A stretch of DNA of 64,000 nt from Paralvinella palmiformis (lineage: Eukaryota > Annelida > Polychaeta > Terebellida > Alvinellidae): contig JAODUP010000147.1 of the NCBI GenBank assembly GCA_025642065.1, positions 293,001 through 357,000 on the forward strand, written 5' to 3'. The position numbers and the translations under genes were made by a program. Below, one piece after another: positions 11,001-22,416 of the stretch. How positions within the stretch are numbered: position 1 is the first letter of the stretch; each line of letters starts with the position of its first letter. Below the pieces are notes generated by a model, which saw only the letters and a program-made list of their open reading frames with translations, was not told where the DNA came from and searched no databases.

Positions 11001-12888
11001 TAGTAAATGTTATTGATTAAAGGGATAGTCCACCCTCAGAAAAAATTTGAGGACTAATATAGCTATACTCACAAATATCATAAATAATGTCAAAATGTGT
11101 AAATGATCACCCACACATTAAATAATCCAGTTCAAAGTGCTGATTAATCGACTTTAATGGCCTGTGGCCGCCGCCATTTTTAAGCTACACAGAAACCGGA
11201 TGGATGGATGAATGTTGTTTAATGACACATCGGCACAATTTAGGCCATTCAGTGTCCTAGAACAGACAGACAGAGACCGGAAGCTCCTGAATGCGGACAT
11301 GACTTCAACGTATTCAGTTGATCTGAAGTCTGCAGAGCACGTACAATAGCATGTAAATAAGTGTGAGGAAAGAATTATTCCAGAACTAAACAGCATCATC
11401 TTGTAAAAATTACCTCATGAATGATATACAACTATATCTGTTTGAGCCAGAAGGAACCTGACAAGAGGAAGATGATTCAAAATGGCTCAGATATTAACGC
11501 TCAAGAGAAACTATAATCCACATCAGTATAGAGGTCGCCGATGTGGTGCCAGAACATTTCAGTCTGCTCCTTCCCGCCTTCAAATCTGACTTCTGGTGCA
11601 GCCATAATGGCGGCCCTCCAGTAATTTGGATTATTTCCCTATATCTATGATATCAGGTATATTTAGTGATTATTATTGTGGAAATTTTGGTAACTATTCT
11701 AAGCATTACATATTTAAAAAATAATTTCTGGGGTGGCCTTTCCCTTTAACCTCTGGCCTTAGAGGAACAGTTTCAAAGCGCTTCAAATTAGGAAAACAGA
11801 TGTTTTGTTACTGTCTTGTTTCCCATATAACCTATAAGCAGCAACTTACTTGAACACCCAGGATATGCTGAAAAGGGTGCTGCCACCTGTCCACCAAATA
11901 GCAAAACACTTGAGAGCCATTATGGTTAACAGATTGAAGGAGAGACAAGAATTTTCACCATACTGTTACTGCAATGAGCACTGAACACGATAAACAAGTT
12001 TATTTATTACCTTTAGACAATACAGAAAAATATGTTACGGCTATAAACCAAAATAAGTATGACTGGGGATGATGTTACAGTAGGTAGTCATCTAGGTTGT
12101 TTTTCTTACTCGTGGAATATTGGGCATATATCAATGATACAAATAATAGGTAATGATTCACACACACACACACAGAGAGAGAGCCTTTAATTGAATGACA
12201 AAATTCAATGACAAAATCACAATCATGAATGCTGTAACAGACAGACCAATTAATTAACTAACCTTAATGATACCTTTCTTTCGTTTTAACAAAGTACAAA
12301 GCGACATCAACCTGTTCTTCTTATCTGTTATGCTGGCCATGCATGGTTCATCAAGAGTACCTGGACACAAGTATACAAAATGTTTATTCACCTGTTCACC
12401 ATTTTATTGGATTAATGTGTGGAGTAGGCAACTGGTAATAGCTTCATAACATGGGGTTTGTGTGTGTGTGTGTGTGTGTGTGCCCATTTGTGTGAATGCA
12501 CATCTATGTTAATAAGTCAATATAAATTAACTTTATATCATTTGATTTCAAACATTTCCTCCTCTGATAAATATCAAATACCAAAAACCAAAACCCTGAT
12601 ATAATACCACTTTTGTTTAGCAACATCAATTTGTATCTTAGGCCAAATAATTAAACACTCACATTCATTATGTCCAATCACAGGAAGGGTAGGCCTCGTG
12701 GAACAAAACCTATCCCAGAGATCTGAATTCCGTGCATGTTGACAACACACATCCAGTGAGTTCCCATTGTGGAGTATGTTAACACCGAAAATTGAGCCAA
12801 AATCTGCAAACAGTTGTCTCCCATCATCATGTTCAGATTCAGGCTTTGGAAATAGATATTCTGGGAAACTCTTTGTACCTTTATCCAT
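1863..12888 (-). CDS. TAF1C: TAF1C, Pol I factor SL1/TIF-IB subunit C (3' end outside window)
   Basis: This is a subunit of the SL1/TIF-IB complex that recruits RNA polymerase I to rDNA promoters; it acts in the nucleolus. Coding exons, in transcript order: 12888-12663, 11908-11850, 9084-8758, 8617-8515, 8258-8142, 7501-7345, 6649-6569, 6401-6269, 2027-1863. All have AG/GT borders and matching phases, giving about 456 codons. Similarity to vertebrate TAF1C is clearest in the beta-propeller part: SLSPYIPGEVLIT...LWSP (human SLSPHLPGELAIC...LWSP), HPRNIAVADRTG, and ATDYSILLLDERFP (human CTQFSLYLVDERLP). Exon 3 encodes an Asp/Glu-rich linker with eight to ten acidic residues in a row. The start is the ATG after an AG acceptor at 12901, so a non-coding 5' exon lies upstream. 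The borders of exons 2 and 3 are the weakest (donor GTCAGT at 8757). The C-terminal region lies beyond the left edge. Confidence 0.9.
2090..2290. repeat. Two adjacent minisatellites in a TAF1C intron
   Basis: Three copies of a unit of about 30 nt (GTTAGTAGTTACTATAA plus ATCCCCTTTT) at 2093-2180 are followed by three copies of a 26-nt unit (CCTTTAATAATAAAATGCAT plus TTGCAA) at 2209-2290. Both arrays lie just upstream of the acceptor of the last visible TAF1C exon. Confidence 0.85.
2380..2475 (-). mobile_element. LINE 3'-tail fragment
   Basis: A (TAA)n run is joined to a sequence reading TAAAGCACCCTTACCAGTAGGAG and continuing. This matches, in reverse, the 3' end of the LINE at 25735-26145 (ATGGCTCCTGCTAGTAAGGG then a TTA run). 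Only the 3' terminus is present, as expected for strong 5' truncation. Confidence 0.65.
3827..3924. repeat. 23-bp inverted repeat around a (TA)n run
   Basis: The arm 3827-3849 (CATGGTCAGTGTGCATATCT plus GAT) is the exact reverse complement of 3902-3924. Between them is a TA run of about 43 nt, itself self-complementary, so the whole can extrude as a hairpin or cruciform. Confidence 0.9.
3928..4519. mobile_element. Probable MITE with subterminal hairpin
   Basis: The left end CACTCCCTCGGATACCGCCA resembles the complement of the right end (ACAGTGCTCCCTCGATATAA). Near the right end, 4463-4477 and 4491-4505 form perfect 15-bp arms (ATATAATGCCAACTT) with a 13-nt loop. The element interrupts the first R1-(TA)n-R2 unit, which supports an insertion. 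The exact left boundary is uncertain. Confidence 0.55.
6503..6546. repeat. (TA)n microsatellite
   Basis: About 22 TA units lie in the short TAF1C intron between the exons ending at 6569 and starting at 6401, just downstream of the donor at 6568. Confidence 0.95.
6697..6763. repeat. 67-bp near-perfect palindrome
   Basis: Two 33-nt arms face each other across a single centre base (6730). The inner 19 nt (ATACTATGAGGTACTACGA) pair without a mismatch; the outer part has two mismatches. It lies about 50 nt upstream of the acceptor of the TAF1C exon at 6649. Confidence 0.92.
7083..7291 (-). repeat. tRNA-derived SINE, family 1, copy 2
   Basis: In reverse orientation it shows the family-1 order: A box with GGTCTAGCAGTAGCGTG, T-loop-like GTGTTCGAATCCCGGC, the ATCTGAAGG word, CATTACC, and a 3' tail of (TGAT)n instead of (ATC)n. 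It is intronic in TAF1C. Confidence 0.85.
7626..7816. mobile_element. Short TIR element (MITE), 191 bp
   Basis: The left end TACAGTGTGGCTCTGCTATG and the complement of the right end TACAGTATGGCTCACTTATA match except for four positions, then share ACAC. Both ends carry TA. Like the element at 975-1762 it begins TACAGT, so the two may use the same transposase family, but the rest of the termini differ. Confidence 0.7.
7838..8014. repeat. Compound microsatellite (GT)n-(TA)n-(AG)n
   Basis: GT units 7838-7888, a 30-nt non-repeat spacer, TA units about 7919-7967, then AG units 7968-8014. It lies in the TAF1C intron between the exons at 8142 and 7501. Confidence 0.95.
9436..9600 (-). mobile_element. 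LINE 3'-tail fragment
   Basis: ATAATAATAATA is followed by AAGCATCCTTATAAGCAAGA and GCCATTCAAAGGTGCTGTAC. This is the reverse complement of the 3' terminus of the element at 25735-26145, and a second minus-strand copy beside the one at 2380. Both lie in TAF1C introns. Confidence 0.65.
9809..9972. repeat. Minisatellite, unit about 33 nt
   Basis: Four to five copies of AACCCTCTACACTTCTACAT plus CCCCTACACTTCT. The last units are shortened. The array is strongly strand-biased: C/T-rich on plus and G/A-rich on minus, the strand from which TAF1C RNA is made. Confidence 0.9.
10115..10205 (-). repeat. SINE family 2 fragment
   Basis: The stretch with GGGAGATGCATGTGGTCTAT and the preceding TTATGTGGTTAGCCACCTCA matches the 3' region of the SINE at 43632-43927 (GGGAGATGCATATGGTCAGT; TTACGTGGCTGGCAACCTCA). 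Only the 3' body is present. Confidence 0.6.
11190..11262 (+). repeat. Dispersed repeat of a type seen in molluscs
   Basis: GATGGATGGATGAATGTTGT then TTAATGACACATCGGCACAA resembles a short dispersed repeat I recall from gastropod genomes. This is recall, not a database result. It is intronic in TAF1C. Confidence 0.35.
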
Positions 12889-12900
12889 AATCAAGATTTT

Positions 12901-13439
12901 CTGAAACAGTAAAATATTCACAAGTTACCTCGATATTATTTCTGCAGAACTCACATTTTTTGTTCACGTTGAATTGCTTTCGTATTCTAAATGCTTAATA
13001 ATATAAATAAGCTAGGTTCTAATATAATATATGTGAATATATGGTCAAGAAAACCACAAAGAACAAATAAAGGGGTTGCCTTGGAATTTATAATTAATCC
13101 AAACTGTGGTGTTGAAATGAAACTAGATTAATCATGCCCAGCTTAGAAGTTGTGATATTTATGATTTTCTTAATTTAAACAATGATCTAACAGTTCAATT
13201 GAATGGATTTAAAGTCAACACACTGAATCCTAAAAGGGGAAAATATAAACATACAATAATGCGATGTTGTTATTCTCTCAGTTGTAATTCATGCAGAAAC
13301 CCAATTTAAACATAAAACCTCACATACTGTCCAGATCACTTTGATCAAGGTAATCTGGAACACAATAATGCATTCTGAAGACATACATTTTTTTTATGAA
13401 TGCTATTTTACACTCACCACGTGAATTTCAGAATGCCTT
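12901..13439. other. Upstream of the TAF1C start codon; no gene seen
   Basis: The AG acceptor at 12901 shows that the TAF1C mRNA has at least one non-coding exon farther right. No such exon or promoter could be recognised here; the sequence is AT-rich and unstructured. Confidence 0.4.
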
Positions 13440-13638
13440 GATAACAGATGTAAACAAAGACAGTTGCATAATGAAGCACATCTTTGAAATAAAAACTCCA
13501 AAATCATGAACTGCATCAGCATAAAACAACATCATGGCTCAACTTATCAACAAGAAAAGGCAAAGGTGTGGCAAACCTGGATCAATTACTTTGAGTCACA
13601 GACTGTACACAAAAACTTGGTTAATCTAATTATAAAAT

Positions 13639-13684
<46 letters not shown>
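13440..13684. repeat. 201-bp duplicated block, copy 1, with (GT)n
   Basis: Bases 13440-13640 are identical, without a mismatch that I can find, to 21019-21219. In both copies the block runs straight into a GT microsatellite; here the run is about 45 nt and ends in GA units. No coding potential is evident. Confidence 0.95.
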
Positions 13685-13689
<5 letters not shown>

Positions 13690-13694
<5 letters not shown>

Positions 13695-13880
13695 CTGTCT
13701 CAAACCAGATTAAGACAGCTCACCCTTTAGCCTCAGCACTTGTCACACCCAGGACTTACAGCCAAGAGGGAACTCATTAGGGAAACATCCCACAAATGCA
13801 GATACAAGTCAGATTTGAAGTCAGAACCTTGAGGTTTGCATGCAATATTCTAACCTCTACACTATCAGCATTCCCTTAAA
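13690..13880 (-). repeat. tRNA-like SINE
   Basis: On the minus strand an A-box-like TAGTGTAGAGGTTAGAATAT and a degenerate B-box-like AGGTTCTGACTTC are followed by a body ending near the GA run. It abuts copy 1 of the duplicated block and has no counterpart beside copy 2. Confidence 0.5.
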
Positions 13881-16800
13881 AACTGTGTCAGGCCATAACC
13901 TGTCCTACTGAATTCAACTTTGCTATTTGCTATTAGCTGATTTGACCCTTGTTGTTACTGGAAGATGATTCAGACCCATTTGGGGGAGACTGTAAAATGT
14001 TGAAACATTTTCTTACAACCATGTTCTACATTCATTGGAATGGCTAGGTTTTAAGTAGCCTTCTTTTATAGAAAGTACCCATTGTGGGTGTGTGGCTGAA
14101 TGTGTGTGTGCACACCTGCTGCACACACGTGTAAAAATAATATAATGTGCCAAAAAGATAATTCAAATAAAATACAGCTGCATTCATGCATGGCTTAATT
14201 ATTATACAATTTAGCTCTTATACTGTAAAACTGTCACCACAAATGAATTATCTTTGACCACATTCATTGCAATCTATAACCAGACAGGAAAAGTGTTTAC
14301 ACATCAACAAAAGTGGCCCTGTTATAAAGATTGTTGATTATCTGGCAAAATGGAAGTCTACATTAGTATATATTAAAAAGTACTACACATGGCTATAATC
14401 CATGAAATGTATTCCTAACAGCCTTCCAAATAATTAACATCCATCTGCTAATATAGTTCTCTATGATTTAATAACTTATTATAACATTAAAAAATAAAAA
14501 AGGATAATTGCCTTTATATGTCATTTAAGTAAAATCAACATGCAATTGGATTATGAAATTTGATATTTATTTCAGTTATGGTAACAAAGACCACTCAAGA
14601 TACTTTACTGCAGGAATGGAATTTTTATACTATGAATACTAATTACTTGGGAAATTATCATTTATTTAGATATAGGGAAGAAATATTTTTCTATCATATA
14701 TTTATTAATATTTTATATTTATAGCATATATTTAATATTTATAACTTTCTACCCTTTATTTTCCATTATAGAAACATAATATATTTAAATTATTATTATA
14801 GAACCTATTTACATGTACTTAATCTGTGAATTTGTTCTGTTTACATTTTGGTATTACATTACTTTACTATGATGAGCCCTTAGACTAAATGCTATTTGTT
14901 TTAAATTATCACATTAATTAATGCTCATACCACTACTTATACATCAATTGACACTCACTTATCTAATTTTACTCATTTTTCACACTAAAGTGCTATTACA
15001 AATAAAAAATTCCATCTTAGCTAAACTGGTGAGATTAGTACAAAAGTACTAGATTATCTCTAATAGCTTAGTAACTTAATTATAAAGTAACACTTTATAA
15101 TATATAAATACGGCTATAGTATTTATTTATTATTGGTGCACACTCAATAACAAAACAGATACATATTACTACAAACAGATATGTAGTAAATATTAGGTAC
15201 AAATACGCTTGTCATTGTTTATACCTTAGTTTTTACCATGGATAGGGTAGAAATACCCTTGTATCCACTAGAAAGCCATCTCTTCTTGGTTAGTGTCTCA
15301 TGTGTTGAACTGTCTAGCTGTTGATCAGTGGTAAACTAATCATAATTTTGAGCATTGAAATGTTCCATATATCTGTTTGTAAAGTGTATTTTAATGCCCA
15401 ATTGTTATGTCACATTGAACACATTTAAATTCTCTGTCAAGTAAATCCCAAAATAAATATTTAGAACTGTTATTTACAAAATGAAGCAAACAGTACAATC
15501 TTATCCAACAAAAAGCTTCACTTGAATGGTATTTAGATCATTACTATGTATTATGCTGACTTTTGTGGTGTTACTCTGAATGGACTCCAGATAGTGTAAT
15601 GACAGTCAGTAATACAAATAGTTTGCCAGTAAACACTACTGAATAATAAGTAAATTTAATAAATTAACAAAACTATTATTTTACAGTTCACTATGATCGC
15701 ATTAATTTTGATGTGTAATTGTCATAGAATTTTTTTTATTTTAAAATTCTGGAATTATGATAGAGTTGTATAATACTTTAGAACAAGCCATTTTAGTTTT
15801 TTAAAACATGGAGAATAAAAGAAAATAATTTAGTCTCCACAAATTGATCCATAAAATATGACTCCCAGAGCTGTTGTTCTATATTGTAAAATATGTGTTG
15901 TCCACTAATAGCCAACATATATGAAGTCCTAATTAATTTATGCTAGACACTGCAAGCTTGTCTCGTCAGTCAGAGAATGACTGATCTTTGACTGAGTCAC
16001 ACACAGTTTTAACAATGCCCAAGGAGGAAGAAGATTGAAAAATGCCATGCTGAATCACCATACAGATATTTGCCAGTGAAATTAAATCAGGCAAATGTAT
16101 TACCTTGTAATGATCATGATTTGTGTCACAGATATATTTCTCAAAATGAGTCACTTCCTGACAGTGCACAAAAATGAACAGAACCTTTGGCACTTAGCAT
16201 ATGTTTTTCCCATAAGTGATTCCTTGATATTTTAAAGCATGTTGCTACTTTAATGCACCATGATTGCACTAAAAAAAAATTATGTTATTCACAAGTAGTA
16301 GATTCTAAACCTTTAGAGATCTATAAAGAGTTTGGAGTTCTGACACTCATCAAAAACTTAAATAGTATAGGTCTAGTTAGATCTACACTGAATCATTGAT
16401 AGACTTGGAGGTGCGATTTTTTTTTGCCCGGATCTTTCACAGATGACGTTCATGGTAGAGTGCCGTGATAATCATGCTTTTCAAATGGAAATGCTTGATT
16501 AAAAATATGATTGTACCATCTTCCATTGTGAGGGTACGGTGGCGCACCTAGTGTATATTAATATGATTACGGCGGGAGAAATGTATGATAAGCGGTCGAA
16601 ACGAAAATGGGTGTAGAAACTTTTGTCAGAAAGGTTATAGATCTAGGTCTAAACAAAGAGCTGAACAACGTGAACTTTATTTATGTTATGCTGTCATTTT
16701 CCACCATTTAGAGTCTAGCAATTCCGATGTTCGTAAATTAATAATTAATATGTAGAGCCCAGTCTAGTAAAGGGCCTACTTTTAGTTTTAAGCGAAATGG

Positions 16801-17105
16801 AAATAGAACAGATGATAGATCTATCTGGGCGATAATGAATAAATATTTGCTTTGACACTATTAGTGTACTACAGTTAAATTAAAGTAATAAAGTCTGAAA
16901 GAATTAGAACTGTTTTTGGTTATCGTATATTTAGACAGATAAATACTTTTCGATGGCAGCATCATTTCCGTCACATAAATAGATCTGCTACCTACCTTTC
17001 AATCGCGAATCACATGAGTGCGAATTGATATGAGGACGATCAGTAAAAATTGGCTAACAGTCCAGTCACTATAGATATGGAAAGCCGTCCTTTTTTAATT
17101 CAATC

Positions 17106-17144
<39 letters not shown>

Positions 17145-17300
17145 CATTTCCTAACCCCATACTAACATAGAACCGAAGACATTCTTCTGATAGATAATGA
17201 ATTAAATAAATAAAAATACATACCCAAAATCGCATCCGCCCAACACACCACCAAGTTTTACCTCAACAAAAAGCAACTTCAAGCTAGTACATCATATAAT
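13881..17300. other. Gene-free AT-rich stretch
   Basis: I see no exon with recognisable protein content. A 75-codon minus-strand frame at 15966-16193 has a donor-like GTAATA but no similarity I recognise and no ATG. The segment 16400-16700 is richer in CpG and could hold a non-coding first exon or promoter of TAF1C; this is only a guess. A short (TA)n run sits near 17117-17144. Confidence 0.35.
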
Positions 17301-19012
17301 ATATCAATCAATCAATCAATTTATTTCAGAATATAAAATTCCATATACGTATGAATTATGATAGAGTGAAGTATATAATACACGTAACAAATTATAACCA
17401 AATTAGAAATTAAGTATTTTCGTCCATCTAACACAAGAGCTAGAATGATAATAAAACAAACTACAAACAATACATTGTCTAACAAATTGCTAGTATTAAA
17501 CACCTAAACGTGTTTTAAAATTTAAAAAAAATTGCGAACCAGCACCCAAATGAATCAATATTATTATTGACATAAATTGCAGACATACTCTCCCCCCTTA
17601 AAATACCAAATAATTTCCTGTATATATTATTAAAGGCCACTACAACACGCGTATACTGTTTATACGTTGATCACAAATGACAGCCATATGCATTGCAAAG
17701 GAATATTCTAAATAATTTTACTTTAATACTAGCGGAACATGTTTTGAAGCAACTGATAAGCATATTCCCTCTTAAATGAAGTGATTTAACATATATCGTG
17801 ATATCATCTTCATGCATATTTATCCTGATGTTTGTCATGTATAATTACACCTAAATATTTGTTACCTGTCACGAAAGTCAGAGGTACATCATTAAGACAG
17901 AGAATAGACCTGTACAAATAAACCATTAAGTGAATTTGGTTTGAAACACAAACACTTTGTCTTTTTCTCATTAAAAATAAAAAAATTTGAAACAACAAAG
18001 TCAGCACATATATTAAGCAGTTCCTGGAGAGGGAGTAGGTGAGGGAGCTGTGATACAGGTATCATCCGCGTATATTAAATTATTTATGACCATGCCATTC
18101 ATACTACAACCAATATAACTCTGATTCAAGTTCCAACTAAGCTCATCCATGTATATATTAAACAACACAGGTGACATAATTTCACACTGTCTTACGCCAT
18201 TAGACAGAGTAAAGAATTAGGAGAATTGGTTAGCCCAACGTCCACAAAATGTTCGTTGACAATACCAGAATATGAAAAGACGGATCAAAGTAACATCAAT
18301 ATAACGCTTAATAAGTTTCTTAAAGAGACACCAATGGTTAATACGATCAAATGCTTTTAAGCATCAAGATAATAAATACATAATGGTCTAGAGAGTTGAT
18401 TATAATATTCTGTTATCTTATTGAGAGTAAACACACATGTCTGTACCATGTTTACTTTTAAATCCAAACTGATTACTAGAAGTTTCCAACTGAAACTGTA
18501 GTCTATCCAACAATAAGAGTTCCAAGATCTTGGAAACAACACTAGTATTGGCAATATGCCTGTAATTGTCTTTGTCTGTAAAAAGACCTTTTTATTCTTT
18601 ATAATAGGAACAATAATAGTCTCCATAAGCTTACAAGGTAGATAGTTGTGTAGAAACATGGCATTAAACAGCATTGATAACAAACCAGTAACCTTAGAGT
18701 GTGCATACTTAAAGTGTTCACCTTGCATCCAGTTTGTACCTGTTCTTTTACCCATTTTAATTGCATGCTTCACATCTAGTGCAGAGAACCGAGAGAATAT
18801 ACTGATTGGGAGTGTACAATATAATTCATGATAGATTCAACATAGAGTTGATTAGACTATTTCCATTTGAGTTCAACAACTTGTAATAGTGGTCATACCA
18901 CGCCTTAGTTATATTATTTTCACCAGCACGGTTCATCCTGCTAATTTCCTTCCAGAAATATACATTATCATTTAACAGAAGCTTATTTGCTAAAGCATCA
19001 GCTCGAGCTCGA
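17301..19012 (-). mobile_element. LINE family A, 3' half with decayed reverse transcriptase
   Basis: On the minus strand the pre-RT linker (ANKLLLNDNVYFWKEISRMN) is followed by the RT start (KYAHSKVTGLLSMLFNAMFL, then METIIVPIIKNKK), a decayed middle, and the post-RT block (CLNDVPLTFVTGNKYLGVII). The 3' end reads TATTCTGAAATAAATTGATTGA and ends in (TTGA)n. The same 3' end and the same blocks occur on the plus strand at 43541-44793. Frameshifts and stops make it non-functional. Confidence 0.85.
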
Positions 19013-19750
19013 TCGTCAATGGATTTTCAAAAACAATGTTTGTCACATGATAATATGTCGGATAATCGAGAATGTCGGAATATCGGGTCCGTGACATACC
19101 ACGGTAGTCTGTGTCATACAGTTTTAAGTTATAACTTGTTGAAGTTTGGGGTAGAGATCCCTGGCTGTCGCCTATTGGGCACATCCACTTTTTTCTGTTA
19201 ATTATAAAGATAAACACCCTAATATTCAATAACCGTGCGCAAGATACGGAATGGCATTGAAGTCATTAGTCATTTTGATGTTTGCTAATTACAGACATTA
19301 TAAAGAAATACTCGTGTCACTTTGTCCATCAGATTAACTCATGATCTGTTCATTGAAAAGATCACACATTTGTGTTTTTAATTAGCCATGAATTATTATG
19401 ATTGGCTATTAGATAGCCACAGGCAATGGAAGCATCGTGTGTCGGTGTGTATGGTCGAGGATGATTGTAACTGGTTACGATATAGCAATGATCACTGGTG
19501 GGAAGGTTATGAACCAATTACCGACATGTTGGTGTGTCTTGCATGACTGAAATATTTGGCAACATTTTCGTGTTGTCGGATTATCGAAGTAATTTTACAT
19601 TGAAATGTCACATTCTGTTGGCGAGATGAAGTGTCGGAGTCGGAACGCGGAACACGATTTTGTCGGATTAAAGAGTCATTTATAATCACAGGCAATAATG
19701 TGTCGGATGGTGGATTTGTCGGATAAACAATAACCGAATTAACGGATTCT

Positions 19751-19753
<3 letters not shown>
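19010..19753. mobile_element. pogo-like non-autonomous element
   Basis: The right terminus read inward is AGTCAGAATCCGTTAATTCG. The interior repeats words such as GTCGGATAATCGAGAATGTC, typical of the 'unpaired ATCCGA' ends of pogo/Tigger relatives. The interior matches the copy at 28312-28585 (GACATACC..GGTAGTCTGTGT; GGAATGGCATTGAAGTCATT), with an extra insert at about 19140-19220 here. No transposase frame was found. Confidence 0.6.

Positions 19754-19801
<48 letters not shown>
19754..19801. repeat. (TA)n microsatellite
   Basis: About 24 TA units directly abut the right end of the pogo-like element. TA is the target of such elements, so insertion into a pre-existing TA run is likely. Confidence 0.95.
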
Positions 19802-19804
<3 letters not shown>

Positions 19805-20703
19805 TGAATGACAAACAATAGACTTAGGTTCGATGGTAACAAAACAAATTTCATCATAATAAAGGTACATCCAGACAACGCAGCAAACTTATTCGTTTCT
19901 TCCCTATGCCCATCCTTAATCATGCCATCACACGTTGTACTTAATCTTGGTGTTAAATTTGATAGCGGTTTTAATTTCAGAAAACATATTTCTCCGACAG
20001 ATATGTCGCTGCTGCTTTTATAATATTCGTGACCTTCGCCGTATTCGGCTCTATAGTTCTCTTTCGGTTGCCAAAACCATTGCTACAGCACTCATTACTA
20101 TATTAGGCTTGATTATTGCAACTCTTAATAACGTTGCATCTAAGGATATTCTAAAAACTTCAGTGCGTTCAGATCTGCTTAGCTAGGGTTGTCACACGGT
20201 CTCCTCGGTTTTCTAATTCTGTCCCACTTCTGAAATCTCTTCACTGGCTCCCTGTTCAATCTTGCATCATTTTCAAACTCTGCACCATTGCCTATCAAAC
20301 TCTTTCTTCTGGAGAACTTTCGCATTTAGTTTCCATGCTTTCTCTAGCACCAAAGGCCAAATTAACCCAAAGTACTCCGTTCATCTGGTTTTCACTTGTT
20401 GTCTGTTCCCAGGGTAAAAACTCATATACCGGCACTCGTGCTTTTTCAGTTTCTGTCCCTACTCTTTGTAGTCATCAATTAGCACAGTTTCTTTCCGTCA
20501 CAATTTGAAAACTCACCTTTTCAGACTTGCCTATCCTTTCTAAGTTTCCACTTCATCTGATCATTTGTTGATGAACTTTGCATTGTACCTGGACTGAGTT
20601 TGCCCAACACCTGTACTAGGTGCGTCACTGAGCTCGATTTGTTTTCGATGATATTGGCACAATAAATGTTTTGTTGTTATTATTATTATTATTATTATTA
20701 TTA
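19805..20703 (+). mobile_element. L2/CR1-like LINE, 3' end, copy 1
   Basis: Fragments of the reverse transcriptase C-terminal region can be read across frames: HVVLNLGVKFDSGFNFRKHI, CFYNIRDLRRIRLYSSLSVA, then a frame with HWLPVQSCIIFKLCTIAYQT. Such blocks are typical of L2/CR1/Rex LINEs. The element ends in a (TTA)n tail near 20680-20703. It is 5'-truncated and frameshifted. Confidence 0.8.
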
Positions 20704-21018
20704 GTGCTCACGCCGTCGTAACAATTATTCGTTTTACTTTAGATGGTGCACTGTAAATGACTCAATTTTGGAGGAGTCATTTCTAAAATTTGTCTAAAAT
20801 TAAGGTGCCATTCTCTTAGGAAGGGTCTGCTTTTTCATAAATCATGGCTCCCGTTAAACTAACGTTATGTGCGTGCTTGTGCGCGTGCGTGTATTTTTAA
20901 CGACATTATTATAGGAAGGATGTATTGAGGCTTTGTAGTTGACTTTTTTAAAGTCGTCACGTTGGGAGTCAAACGCTGACTTAGATACAATTGTATGTAA
21001 GCCATGGTAATCGCGCGT

Positions 21019-21330
<312 letters not shown>

Positions 21331-21399
21331 TTCCTGCAGAATAATATTTACATTCGGATACAATTAATTTATATGTAATTTTCACCATAATTCTGTTCT

Positions 21400-22166
21400 T
21401 TTAGATCGCCTCTCTGATTAGTATGGTATGTCGGGCACAACACTTACTCCGGTCCAATCATTCTTAACAAATCGGTCTCATTCAATAAAAATAAGAAACT
21501 GTTTTTCAGACAGTTCCCATGTTTTGCGGCATTCCTCAAGGCTCTGTTCTTGGACCGCTTGACGGTTTATTTGTATACCACATCACTATAAGGTCTGTTA
21601 TTCACCGCCATAAATTAGATCATCATTCAGAACGGCTTAGGTAGGGTTCTCCTACGGTCTCCTCTGTTTTCTCATTCTGAGCAAATCGATCCTGAAATCA
21701 CTACATTAGCACCCTATTCAATCTCGCATCATTGTCAAACTCTGTACCATTACCTATCAAACTCTCTCTTCCAGAGAACCTTCCTATCTATTTTCAATGT
21801 TTTTTTCTAGCACCCAAGCTCAGAGTGGTCCGTTCATCTTGTTTTCACTTGCTGTCTGTTCCCAGAGTTAAAACTCATACACCGGCACTCGTGCTTTTTC
21901 AGTTGCTGTCCCTACTCTTTGGAACTCAATCCCTCAACATGTAGTCATCAAATAACATAGTTTCTTTCCGTCACGATTTGAAAACTCACCTTTTTAGGCT
22001 TGCTTAATTATCCCTCCTAAGTTTACACTGCATCCGATCATTTGTTGATGAATTTGGCTTCATACCTTTACTATGAGATTACTTAATCCTTGTATTAGGT
22101 GCGCCACTTACTGAGCTCGATTATCTCCGAGGATATTAATCTGTTTATTGGCGCTATAGAAGTTTG

Positions 22167-22168
<2 letters not shown>
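21400..22168 (+). mobile_element. L2/CR1-like LINE, 3' end, copy 2
   Basis: Near 21515-21560 the DNA of the RT motif GIPQGSVLGP can be read (GCATTCCTCAAGGCTCTGTT). The downstream part matches the element at 19805-20703 closely (CTGTACCATTACCTATCAAA here, CTGCACCATTGCCTATCAAA there). Its 3' end meets a TA run at 22169-22201. It is a decayed pseudogene. Confidence 0.75.
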
Positions 22169-22202
<34 letters not shown>

Positions 22203-22204
<2 letters not shown>

Positions 22205-22374
22205 TGTAACGGTAGCGTGTTGTATCACAGAAAACTACCACCCTTGTTCGAATCTCGGCGTGGTCATATCTGAAGGGTGTTTCATCTTTGACTTCGCTTC
22301 ATTACCTTTGGAGATCGCTCGGCCCATTTAGCCTACTATGTGCACAAAAGTTACCATAAAACAGCAATCATCAT

Positions 22375-22378
<4 letters not shown>
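22203..22378 (+). repeat. tRNA-derived SINE, family 1, copy 3
   Basis: The A box is GGTGTAACGGTAGCGTG and the B box TTGTTCGAATCTCGGC. Then come ATCTGAAGG, CATTACCTTTGGAGATCGCT, TTTAGCCTACTATGTGCACA and a (ATC)n tail. It lies between two TA runs (22169-22201 and 22379-22415). Confidence 0.88.

Positions 22379-22415
<37 letters not shown>

Positions 22416-22416
<1 letters not shown>

Noticed and set aside
15966..16193. 75-codon minus frame with a donor-like GTAATA
   Set aside because: No ATG, no recognisable domain, and no neighbouring exon to join; kept only as a note.
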